From Anniella stebbinsi (taxonomy: Eukaryota; Chordata; Lepidosauria; Squamata; Anniellidae), in NCBI GenBank assembly GCA_029215795.1, contig JARDYH010000003.1, forward strand, positions 99,790,609-99,854,608: 64,000 nt of DNA. Reading direction: 5' to 3'. This document shows positions 1-9,637 of this stretch, piece after piece. The notes below the pieces were generated by a model. It saw nothing but the letters and a program-made list of their open reading frames with translations. It made no database searches and had not been told where the DNA came from. The first letter of the stretch is position 1, and every line of letters starts with the position of its first letter. The position numbers and the translations under genes are program-made.

Positions 1-210
1 AAATAGGTGATTTGATGCTAATCAGCAATATTTCTTTTCAGTTATCCCATTTCTCTCATTTTGGGCATTTGCTGTACCTTTCACACTTTTCTCTTATTTT
101 GGGAAGTTTAGGCAAAAAGCTGCAACAAGTCCCTTAAAAGCGAATATACAGTAAGCATGCCTGGGAAATCACTGGAAATAGTGTAAATCATGAAACTAGG
201 GCGAAATAGG

Positions 211-227
211 TGATTTGATGCAAATCA
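211..227. other. Dyad TGATTTG-ATG-CAAATCA with octamer (example; all A and G units)
   Basis: Two perfect 7 bp arms flank a 3-base spacer at the start of each A unit. Positions 218-225 spell ATGCAAAT, the octamer bound by POU factors in animals. Other unit types have one mismatch in the right arm (CTAATCA or CGAATCA) and lose the octamer. Confidence 0.8.
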
Positions 228-247
228 GCAATGTTTCTTTACGTTGA

Positions 248-264
248 ACCCGTGTCTCTCATTT
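248..264 (-). other. CENP-B-box-like motif, first half (example; recurs in most units)
   Basis: Read on the minus strand the 17-mer is AAATGAGAGACACGGGT. Against the known box nTTCGnnnnAnnCGGGn, six of nine fixed positions match: G5, A10 and the complete CGGG. TTCG is replaced by AATG. C units read AAATGAGGGGAACGGGT here, also keeping CGGG. S and D units have lost the CGGG. This is a degenerate match and binding is not implied. Confidence 0.35.
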
Positions 265-277
265 TGGTCATTTGAGG

Positions 278-290
278 CTACAAGATGTAG
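278..290. other. Dyad CTACA-AGA-TGTAG in A, B and F units (example)
   Basis: Five-base perfect arms and a 3-base spacer sit about 75 bases into each A, B, B' and F unit. C, D, E, G and S units have diverged sequence here and lack it. Confidence 0.75.
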
Positions 291-402
291 CTGAATAACG
301 AGGGTTCAGTAAAAATAAAAAAAGATGTCTAAAAGAAGTGAACTAACTGCACCAAGGGTAAAAGCTTCATCCTAGGCAAAACACATCATTTGCTGCTGAT
401 CT

Positions 403-411
403 GCACGTGAC
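403..411. other. E-box / CDEI-like site GTCACGTG (example)
   Basis: The second half of most A, B, B' and F units contains 'gcacgtgac', whose complement is GTCACGTG. This matches the CACGTG E-box of bHLH factors and the yeast CDEI consensus RTCACRTG. The A subtype with 'tgctcatg' and the F subtype leading to B' read 'gcacgagac' and have lost it. Occupancy is unknown. Confidence 0.6.
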
Positions 412-809
412 TGTATATTTCAGACATTTTCTGTTATTTTGGGCAGGTTAGGCTAGAAAGCTGCACCAGTTCCCTTCATAACGAATGTACAGTAAGAATA
501 CATGGGAAATCACTGGAAATAGTGTAAATCATGAAACTAGGGCGAAATAGGTGATTTGATGCAAATCAGCAATGTTTCTTTACGTTGAACCCGTGTCTCT
601 CATTTTGGTCATTTGAGGCTACAAGATGTAGCTGAATAACGAGGGTTCAGTAAAATAAAAAAAGATGTCTACAAGAAGTGAACTAACTGCACCAAGGGTA
701 AAAGCTTCATCCTAGGCAAAACACATCATTTGCTGCTGATCTGCACGTGACTGTATATTTCAGACATTTTCTCTTATTTTGGGCAGGTTAGGCTAGAAAG
801 CTGCACCAG

Positions 810-826
810 TTCCCTTCCTAACGAAT
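810..826 (-). other. CENP-B-box-like motif, second half (example)
   Basis: On the minus strand the 17-mer is ATTCGTTAGGAAGGGAA. It keeps TTCGTT and reads like the known TTCGTTGGAARCGGGA with an inserted A and the C missing. Strictly aligned, six of nine fixed positions match. It lies about 90 bp into the second half, not at the same offset as the first-half motif. S, C and E units have TTCGCT..AAGG here. Confidence 0.35.
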
Positions 827-1183
827 GTACAGTAAGAATACATGGGAAATCAGTGGAAATAGAGGAAATCCATGTAACTTGGACGAAATAGGTGATTTGA
901 TGCTAATCAGCAATGTTTCTTTACATTAAACCCGTTCCCCTCATTTTGGTCATGTCAAGCTAGACAATGTTCCTAAGTAGAGAGGGCTCAGCAAAAATAC
1001 ACAAAGATGTCCAAAGCATGTGAACTCACTGGAACAAGGGTAAACGCTTCAAACCAGGGCAAAACACATCATTTGCTGATGAACTGCAACGTTACTGTAC
1101 ATTTCAGACGCTTTCTATTAGTTTGGGCGCTTCTGGCTAGAATGCTGCACCAATTGCCTTAATAGCGAATGTAAAGTAGGAAT

Positions 1184-1219
1184 CCATGGGAAATCACTAG
1201 AACTGGTGTAAACCCATGG
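1184..1219. other. Inverted repeat CCATGGG...CCCATGG at the C tail (example)
   Basis: Seven-base arms at 1184-1190 and 1213-1219 are separated by 22 bases that contain a partial inner pairing (CACTA/TGGTG). It recurs at each C-to-S junction of subtype b. Subtype a has 'tccatgg' and keeps two CCATGG sites but loses the outer pair. Confidence 0.75.
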
Positions 1220-1229
1220 AACTAGGGCG

Positions 1230-2460
1230 AAATAGGTGATTTGATGCTAATCAGCAATATTTCTTTTCAGTTATCCCATTTCTCTCATTTTGGGCATTTG
1301 CTGTACCTTTCACACTTTTCTCTTATTTTGGGAAGTTTAGGCAAAAAGCTGCAACAAGTCCCTTAAAAGCGAATATACAGTAAGCATGCCTGGGAAATCA
1401 CTGGAAATAGTGTAAATCATGAAACTAGGGCGAAATAGGTGATTTGATGCAAATCAGCAATGTTTCTTTACGTTGAACCCGTGTCTCTCATTTTGGTCAT
1501 TTGAGGCTACAAGATGTAGCTGAATAACGAGGGTTCAATAAAAATAAAAAAAGATGTCTACAAGAAGTGAACTAACTGCACCAAGGGTAAAAGCTTCATC
1601 CTAGGCAAAACACATCATTTGCTGCTGATCTGCACGTGACTGTATATTTCAGACATTTTCTCTTATTTTGGGCAGGTTAGGCTAGAAAGCTGCACCAGTT
1701 CCCTTCCTAACGAATGTACAGTAAGAATACATGGGAAATCACTGGAAATAGAGGAAATCCATGTAACTTGGACGAAATAGGTGATTTGATGCGAATCAGC
1801 AATGTTTCTTTACGTTGAACCCGTGTCTCTCATTTTGGTCATTTGAGGCTACAAGATGTGGCTGAATAACGAGGGTTCAGTAAAAATAAAAACAGATGTC
1901 TACAAGAAGTGAACTAACTGCACCAAGGGTAAAAGCTTCATCCTAGGCAAAACACATCATTTGCTGCTGATCTGCACGTGACTGTATATTTCAGTCATTT
2001 TCTCTTATTTTGGGCAGGTTAGGCTTGAAAGCTGCACCAGTTCCCTTCCTAACGAATGTACAGTAAGAATACATGGGAAATCAGTGGGAATAGAGGAAAT
2101 CCATGTAACTTGGACGAAATAGGTGATTTGATGCTAATCAGCAATGTTTCTTTACATTAAACCCGTTCCCCTCATTTTGGTCATGTCAAGCTAGACAATG
2201 TTCCTAAGTAGAGAGGGCTCAGCAAAAATACACGAAGATGTCCAAAGCATGTGAACTCACTGGAACAAGGGTAAACGCTTCAAACCAGGGCAAAACACAT
2301 CATTTGCTGATGAACTGCAACGTTACTGTACATTTCAGACGCTTTCTATTAGTTTGGGCGCTTCAGGCTCGAATGCTGCACCAATTGCCTTAATAGCGAA
2401 TGTAAAGTAGGAATCCATGGGAAATCACTAGAACTGGTGTAAATCCATGGAACTAGGGCG
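1230..2460 (+). repeat. HOR block 2: S-A-(B/F mosaic)-C
   Basis: Unit starts are 1230, 1433, 1775 and 2117. The unit at 1775 begins like B ('gatgcgaatc', 'acgttgaacccg') but continues like F ('aaaaacagatg', 'cagtcattttc', 'ggcttgaaag'), so it is a mosaic. It also has a private 'gatgtggctg'. Confidence 0.87.
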
Positions 2461-4032
2461 AAACAGGTGATTTGATGCTAATCAGCAATATTTCTTTTCA
2501 GTTATCCCATTTCTCTCATTTTGGGCATTTGCTGTACCTTTCACACTTTTCTCTTATTTTGGGAAGTTTAGGCAAAAAGCTGCAACAAGTCCCTTAAAAG
2601 CGAATATACAGTAAGCATGCCTGGGAAATCACTGGAAATAGTGTAAATCATGAAACTAGGGCGAAATAGGTGATTTGATGCAAATCAGCAATGTTTCTTT
2701 ACGTTGAACCCGTGTCTCTCATTTTGGTCATTTGAGGCTACAAGATGTAGCTGAATAACGAGGGTTCAGTAAAAATAAAAAAAGATGTCTAAAAGAAGTG
2801 AACTAACTGCACCAAGGGTAAAAGCTTCATCCTAGGCAAAACACATCATTTGCTGCTGATCTGCACGTGACTGTATATTTCAGACATTTTCTGTTATTTT
2901 GGGCTGGTTAGGCTAGAAAGCTGCACCAGTTCCCTTCATAACGAATGTACATTAAGAATACATGGGAAATCACTGGAAATAGTGTAAATCATGAAACTAG
3001 GGCGAAATAGGTGATTTGATGCAAATCAGCAATGTTTCTTTACGTTGAACCCGTGTCTCTCATTTTGGTCATTTGAGGCTACAAGATGTAGCTGAATAAC
3101 GAGGGTTCAGTAAAAATAAAAAAAGATGTCTAAAAGAAGTGAACTAACTGCACCAAGGGTAAAAGCTTCATCCTAGGCAAAACACATCATTTGCTGCTGA
3201 TCTGCACGTGACTGTATATTTCAGACATTTTCTCTTATTTTGGGCAGGTTAGGCTAGAAAGCTGCACCAGTTCCCTTCCTAACGAATGTACAGTAAGAAT
3301 ACATGGGAAATCACTGGAAATAGAGGAAATCCATGTAACTTGGACGAAATAGGTGATTTGATGCGAATCAGCAATGTTCCTTTACGTTGAACCCTTGTCT
3401 CTCATTTTGGTCATTTGAGGCTACAAGATGTAGCTGAATAACGAGGGTTCAGTAAAATTAAACAAAGATGTCTAAAAGAAGTGAACTAACTGCACCAAGG
3501 GTAAAAGCTTCATCCTAGGCAAAACACATCATTTGCTGCTGATCTGCACGTGACTGTATATTTCAGACATTTTCTCTTATTTTGGGCAGGTTAGGCTAGA
3601 AAGCTGCACCAGTTCCCTTCCTAACGAATGTACAGTAAGAATACATGGGAAATCAGTGGAAATAGAGGAAATCCATGTAACTTGGACGAAATAGGTGATT
3701 TGATGCTAATCAGCAATGTTTCTTTACATTAAACCCGTTCCCCTCATTTTGGTCATGTCAAGCTAGACAATGTTCCTAAGTAGAGAGGGCTCAGCAAAAA
3801 TACACAAAGATGTCCAAAGCATGTGAACTCACTGGAACAAGGGTAAACGCTTCATACCAGGGCAAAACACATCATTTGCTGATGAACTGCAACGTTACTG
3901 TACATTTCAGACGCTTTCTATTAGTTTGGGCGCTTCTGGCTAGAATGCTGCACCAATTGCCTTAATAGCGAATGTAAAGTAGGAATCCATGGGAAATCAC
4001 TAGAACTGGTGTAAACCCATGGAACTAGGGCG
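2461..4032 (+). repeat. HOR block 3: S-A-A-B-C
   Basis: Unit starts are 2461, 2664, 3005, 3347 and 3689. This is block 1 with an added B. Private changes include 'gggctggtt' and 'tacattaag' in the A at 2664. Confidence 0.9.
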
Positions 4033-5263
4033 AAATAGGTGATTTGATGCTAATCAGCAATATTTCTTTTCAGTTATCCCATTTCTCTCATTTTGGGCAT
4101 TTGCTGTACCTTTCACACTTTTCTCTTATTTTGGGAAGTTTAGGCAAAAAGCTGCAACAAGTCCCTTAAAAGCGAATATACAGTAAGCATGCCTGGGAAA
4201 TCACTGGAAATAGTGTAAATCATGAAACTAGGGCGAAATAGGTGATTTGATGCTAATCTGCAACTGTTCTTTACGTTGAACCCGTGTCTCTCATTTTGGT
4301 CATTTCAGGCTAGAAAATGTCGCTGAATAACGAGGCTTCAGTAAAAATAAACAAAGATGTCTAAAAGAAGTGAACTAACTGGAACAAGGTAAACGCTTCA
4401 TACCAGGGCAAAACACATCATTTGCTGATGAACTGCAACGTTACTGTACATTTCAGACGCTTTCTATTAGTTTAGGCGCTTCTGGCTCGAATGCTGCACC
4501 AATTGCCTTAATAGCGAATGTAAAGTAGGAATCCATGGGAAATCACTAGAACTGGTGTAAATCCATGGAACTAGGGCGAAATAGGTGATTTGATGCTAAT
4601 CAGCAAAGTTTCTTTACCTTGAACCCGTGTCTCTCATTTTGGTCATTTGAGGCTACAAGATGTAGCTGAATAACGAGGGTTCAGTAAAAATAAAAACAGA
4701 TGTCTACAAGAAGTGAACTAACTGCACCAAGGGTAAAAGCTTCATCCTAGGCAAAACACATCATTTGCTGCTGATCTGCACGTGACTGTATATTTCAGTC
4801 ATTTTCTCTTATTTTGGGCAGGTAGGCTTGAAAGCTGCACCAGTTCCCTTCCTAACGAATGTACAGTAAGAATACATGGGAAATCAGTGGAAATAGAGGA
4901 AATCCATGTAACTTGGACGAAATAGGTGATTTGATGCTAATCAGCAATGTTTCTTTACATTAAACCCGTTCCCCTCATTTTGGTCATGTCAAGCTAGACA
5001 ATGTTCCTAAGTAGAGAGGGCTCAGCAAAAATACACGAAGATGTCCAAAGCATGTGAACTCACTGGAACAAGGGTAAACGCTTCAAACCAGGGCAAAACA
5101 CATCATTTGCTGATGAACTGCAACGTTACTGTACATTTCAGACGCTTTCTATTAGTTTGGGCGCTTCTGGCTAGACTGCTGCACCAATTGCCTTAATAGC
5201 GAATGTAAAGTAGGAATCCATGGGAAATCACTAGAACTGGTGTAAATCCATGGAACTAGGGCA
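4033..5263 (+). repeat. HOR block 4: S-E-F-C
   Basis: Unit starts are 4033, 4236, 4579 and 4920. This is the only block where S is followed directly by E, with no A or D between. The F at 4579 has lost one base ('ggcaggtaggcttg'). The C at 4920 has 'ggctagactgctg'. Confidence 0.9.
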
Positions 5264-5465
5264 AAATAGGTGATTTGATGCTATTCAGCCATGTTTCTTT
5301 TCCGTTATCCCGTGTCTCTATTTTGGGCATTTGCTGTACGGTTCACACTTTTCTCTTATTTGGGCAGTTTAGGCTAGAATGCTGCACCAGTTGCCTTAAT
5401 AGCGAATGCACAGTAAGAATACATGGGAAATCACTGGAAATAGTGTAAATCATGAAACTAGGGCG
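5264..5465 (+). repeat. Rare diverged short unit S' (202 bp)
   Basis: S' replaces S at 5264 and 54304. It reads 'gctattcagccatgtttc', 'ttccgttatcccgtgtctc' and 'gctgtacggttcac', has 'gcacagtaagaatacatggg' instead of the S-specific gcatgc sequence, and is one base shorter. It keeps the same internal fusion as S, so the deletion that made the short unit predates the split of S and S'. Confidence 0.85.
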
Positions 5466-5808
5466 AAATAGGTGATTTGATGCAAATCAGCAATGTTTCT
5501 TTACATTAAACCCGTTCCTCTCATTTTGGTCATGTCAAGCTAGACAATGTTCAAAAGTAGAGAGGGCTCAGTAAAAATACACAAAGATGTCCAAAGCAAG
5601 TGAAGTAACTCGAAGTAGGGTAAATGCTTCAAACTAGGGGAAAAAACATCATTTGCTGCTGATCTGTAACGTAACTGTACATTTCACACATTTTCTCTTA
5701 TTTGGGCACTTCAGGCTAGAATGCTGCCCCAATTGTCTTAATAGCAAATATACAGTAAGAATACACGGGAAATCACTGGAAATAGTGTATATCCATGTCA
5801 CATGGACT
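5466..5808 (+). repeat. Rare long unit type G (343 bp)
   Basis: Type G occurs only here and at 54506. It starts like A ('gatgcaaatcagcaatg') but continues 'acattaaacccgttcctc', has 'atgttcaaaagtagagagg', 'gcaagtgaagtaactcg', 'ctgccccaattgtctt', 'agcaaatatac' and 'atacacggg'. Its second half is the apparent source of, or sister to, that of D. It always sits between S' and E. I read it as an older lineage of the array. Confidence 0.85.
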
Positions 5809-6152
5809 AAATAGGTGATTTGATGCTAATCTGCAACTGTTCTTTACGTTGAACCCGTGTCTCTCATTTTGGTCATTTCAGGCTAGAAAATGTCGCTGAA
5901 TAACGAGGGTTCAGTAAAAATAAACAAAGATGTCTAAAAGAAGTGAACTAACTGGAACAAGGGTAAACGCTTCAAACCAGGGCAAAACACATCATTTGCT
6001 GATGAACTGCAACGTTACTGTACATTTCAGACGCTTTATATTAGTTTGGGCGCTTCAGGCTCGAATGCTGCACCAATTGCCTTAATAGCGAATGTAAAGT
6101 AGGAATCCATGGGAAATCACTAGAACTGGTGTAAATCCATGGAACTAGGGCG

Positions 6153-6355
6153 AAACAGGTGATTTGATGCTAATCAGCAATATTTCTTTTCAGTTATCCC
6201 ATTTCTCTCATTTTGGGCATTTGCTGTACCTTTCACACTTTTCTCTTATTTTGGGAAGTTTAGGCAAAAAGCTGCAACAAGTCCCTTAAAAGCGAATATA
6301 CAGTAAGCATGCCTGGGAAATCACTGGAAATAGTGTAAATCATGAAACTAGGGCG
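6153..6355 (+). repeat. Reference short unit S (203 bp)
   Basis: This is the punctuating unit of the array, present 38 times (one with an altered tail) besides two S' copies. It starts like a long unit, with 'ctaatcagcaatatttc' and 'cagttatcccatttctc', then jumps at 'ttttgggcatttgctgtacc' into sequence matching the later part of the second half of long units ('cacttttctcttattttggg'). About 138 bp are missing compared with a long unit. It carries the only GCATGC (SphI) motif I see in the array, near its end. Copies begin either 'aaatagg' or 'aaacagg', according to which C subtype precedes them. Confidence 0.93.
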
Positions 6356-7039
6356 AAATAGGTGATTTGATGCAAATCAGCAATGTTTCTTTACGTTGAA
6401 CCCGTGTCTCTCATTTTGGTCATTTGAGGCTACAAGATGTAGCTGAATAACGAGGGTTCAGTAAAAATAAAAAAAGATGTCTAAAAGAAGTGAACTAACT
6501 GCACCCAGGGTAAAAGCTTCATCCTAGGCAAAACACATCATTTGCTCATGATCTGCACGTGACTATATATTTCAGACATTTTCTGTTATTTTGGGCAGGT
6601 TAGGCTAGAAAGCTGCACCAGTTCCCTTCATAACGAATGTACAGTAAGAATACATGGGAAATCAGTGGAAATAGAGGAAATCCATGTAACTTGGACGAAA
6701 TAGGTGATTTGATGCGAATCAGCAATGTTTCTTTACATTGAACCCGTGTCTCTCATTTTGGTCATTTGAGGCTACAAGATGTAGCTGAATAACGAGGGTT
6801 CAGTAAAAATAAACAAAGATGTCTAAAAGAAGTGAACTAACTGCACCAAGGGTAAAAGCTTCATCCTAGGCAAAACACATCATTTGCTGCTGATCTGCAC
6901 GTGACTGTATATTTCAGACATTTTCTCTTATTTTGGGCAGGTTAGGCTAGAAAGCTGCACCAGTTCCCTTCCTAACGAATGTACAGTAAGAATACATGGG
7001 AAATCAGTGGAAATAGAGGAAATCCATGTAACTTTGGCG

Positions 7040-7380
7040 AAATAGGTGATTTGATGCGAATCAGCAATGTTTCTTTATATTAAACTCGTTCCCCTCATTT
7101 TGGTCGTCAAGCTAGACAATGTTCCTAAGTAGAGAGGGCTCAGCAAAAATACACAAAGATGTCCAAAGCATATGAAGTAACTCGAAGTAGGGTAAATGCT
7201 TCAAACTAGGGGAAAAAACATCATTTGCTGCTGATCTGTAACGTAACTGTACATTTCACACATTTTCTCTTATTTGGGCACTTCAGGCTAGAATGCTGCA
7301 CCAATTGCCTTAATAGCGATTGTAAAGTAGGAATCCATGGGAAATCACTGGAAATAGTGCATATCCATGTCACATGGACT
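7040..7380 (+). repeat. Reference long unit type D (341 bp)
   Basis: Type D is preceded by the distinctive tail 'gtaactttggcg' and starts 'gatgcgaatcagcaatg' then 'atattaaactcgttcccc'. The usual 'ggtcatgtcaagc' is shortened to 'ggtcgtcaagc'. It carries 'agcatatgaagtaactcg' (a CATATG site) and 'aaactaggggaaaaaac'. The second half matches type G, so D looks like a C-like first half joined to a G-like second half. D is always followed by E. Confidence 0.9.
7365..7377. other. Dyad CCATG-TCA-CATGG at the D/E junction (example)
   Basis: Five-base perfect arms with a 3-base spacer lie immediately before each E unit that follows D or G. The same tail contains CACT-ggaaat-AGTG about 15 bases upstream, so two small dyads lie side by side. 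Confidence 0.75.
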
Positions 7381-9637
7381 AAATAGGTGATTTGATGCTA
7401 ATCTGCAACTGTTCTTTACGTTGAACCCATGTCTCTCATTTTGGTCATTTCAGGCTAGAAAATGTCGCTGAATAACGAGGGTTCAGTAAAAATAAACAAA
7501 GATGTCTACAAGAAGTGAACTAACTGGAACAAGGTAAACGCTTCATACCAGGGCAAAACACATCATTTGCTGATGAACTGCAACGTTACTGTACATTTCA
7601 GACGCTTTCTATTAGTTTAGGCGCTTCTGGCTCGAATGCTGCACCAATTGCCTTAATAGCGAATGTAAAGTAGGAATCCATGGGAAATCACTAGAACTGG
7701 TGTAAATCCATGGAACTGGGGCGAAATAGGTGATTTGATGCTAATCAGCAAAGTTTCTTTACCTTGAACCCGTGTCTCTCATTTTGGTCATTTGAGGCTA
7801 CAAGATGTAGCTGAATAACGAGGGTTCAGTAAAAATAAAAACAGATGTCTACAAGAAGTGAACTAACTGCACCAAGGGTAAAAGCTTCATCCTAGGCAAA
7901 ACACATCATTTGCTGCTGATCTGCACGAGACTGTATATTTCAGACATTTTCTCTTATTTTGGGCAGGTTAGGCTAGAAAGCTGCACCAGTTCCCTTCCTA
8001 ACGAATGTACAGTAAGAATACATGGGAAATCAGTGGAAATAGAGGAAATCCATGTAACTTGGACGAAATAGGTGATTTGATGCGAATCAGCAATGTTTCT
8101 TTACATTGAACCCGTGTCTCTCATTTTGGTCATTTGAGGCTACAAGATGTAGCTGAATAACGAGGGTTCAGTAAAAATAAACAAAGATGTCTAAAAGAAG
8201 TGAACTAACTGCACCAAGGGTAAAAGCTTCATCCTAGGCAAAACACATCATTTGCTGCTGATCTGCACGTGACTGTATATTTCAGACATTTTCTCTTATT
8301 TTGGGCAGGTTAGGCTAGAAAGCTGCACCAGTTCCCTTCCTAACGAATGTACAGTAAGAATACATGGGAAATCAGTGGAAATAGAGGAAATCCATGTAAC
8401 TTGGACGAAATAGGTGATTTGATGCTAATCAGCAATGTTTCTTTACATTAAACCCGTTCCCCTCATTTTGGTCATGTCAAGCTAGACAATGTTCCTAAGT
8501 AGAGAGGGCTCAGCAAAAATACACAAAAATGTCCAAAGCATGTGAACTCACTGGAACAAGGGTAAACACTTCAAACCAGGGCAAAACACATCATTTGCTG
8601 ACGAACTGCAACGTTACTGTACATTTCAGACGCTTTCTATTAGTTTGGGCGCTTCTGGCTAGAATGCTGCACCAATTGCCTTAATAGCGAATGTAAAGTA
8701 GGAATCCATGGGAAATCACTAGAACTGGTGTAAACCCATGGAACTAGGGCGAAATAGGTGATTTGATGCTAATCAGCAATATTTCTTTTCAGTTATCCCA
8801 TTTCTCTCATTTTGGGCATTTGCTGTACCTTTCACACTTTTCTCTTATTTTGGGAAGTTTAGGCAAAAAGCTGCAACAAGTCCCTTAAAAGCGAATATAC
8901 AGTAAGCATGCCTGGGAAATCACTGGAAATAGTGTAAATCATGAAACTAGGGCGAAATAGGTGATTTGATGCAAATCAGCAATGTTTCTTTACGTTGAAC
9001 CCGTGTCTCTCATTTTGGTCATTTGAGGCTACAAGATGTAGCTGAATAACGAGGGTTCAGTAAAAATAAACAAAGAGGTCTAAAAGAAGTGAACTAACTG
9101 CACCAAGGGTAAAAGCTTCATCCTAGGCAAAACACATCATTTGCTGCTGATCTGCACGTGACTGTATATTTCAGACATTTTCTCTTATTTTGGGCAGGTT
9201 AGGCTAGAAAGCTGCACCAGTTCCCTTCCTAACGAATGTACAGTAAGAATACATGGGAAATCAGTGGAAATAGAGGAAATCCATGTAACTTTGGCGAAAT
9301 AGGTGATTTGATGCGAATCAGCAATGTTTCTTTATATTAAACTCGTTCCCCTCATTTTGGTCGTCAAGCTAGACAATGTTCCTAAGTAGAGAGGGCTCAG
9401 CAAAAATACACAAAGATGTCCAAAGCATATGAAGTAACTCGAAGTAGGGTAAATGCTTCAAACTAGGGGAAAAAACATCATTTGCTGCTGATCTGTAACG
9501 TAACTGTACATTTCACACATTTTCTCTTATTTGGGCACTTCAGGCTAGAATGCTGCACCAATTGCCTTAATAGCGATTGTAAAGTAGGAATCCATGGGAA
9601 ATCACTGGAAATAGTGCATATCCATGTCACATGGACT

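Larger units (their letters stand above)
1..1229 (+). repeat. HOR block 1: S-A-A-C
   Basis: Unit starts are 1, 204, 545 and 886. Two A units follow each other, an arrangement seen again only in block 3. The left end of the window falls exactly at a unit start in this phasing, so the block may be complete. Confidence 0.9.
5264..6152 (+). repeat. HOR block 5: S'-G-E (889 bp)
   Basis: Unit starts are 5264, 5466 and 5809. It has the same length as an S-A-C block but is made of rare units. Its closest relative in the window is at 54304-55192. It marks the change from the older left part to the D-E-F-rich array. Confidence 0.9.
6153..8751 (+). repeat. HOR block 6: S-A-B'-D-E-F-B'-C (2,599 bp)
   Basis: Unit starts are 6153, 6356, 6698, 7040, 7381, 7724, 8066 and 8408. 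This is the first block with D. The A at 6356 is mosaic: it has 'tgctcatgatc' of one subtype with 'gactatatattt' of another. The D-E-F-B'-C part recurs at 15247-16958, offset 8,207 bp. Confidence 0.9.

Noticed and set aside
299..312. RNA polymerase III B-box-like 'gggttcagtaa'
   Set aside because: It matches only the GGTTC core; the rest of the B-box and a spaced A-box are missing. No tRNA or SINE fold is evident.
311..325. A-rich 'aaaaataaaaaaag' as the poly-A tail of a retroposed element
   Set aside because: It lies inside every A unit at the same place, has no target-site duplication, and no upstream element body is present.
411..421. TATA-like 'tgtatattt' promoter
   Set aside because: It recurs in AT-rich repeat sequence with no linked transcript feature. 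Satellite transcription is possible but not supported by this alone.
248..826. Functional CENP-B box
   Set aside because: No canonical nTTCGnnnnAnnCGGGn was seen. The best matches keep six of nine fixed positions, so I report them only as box-like.
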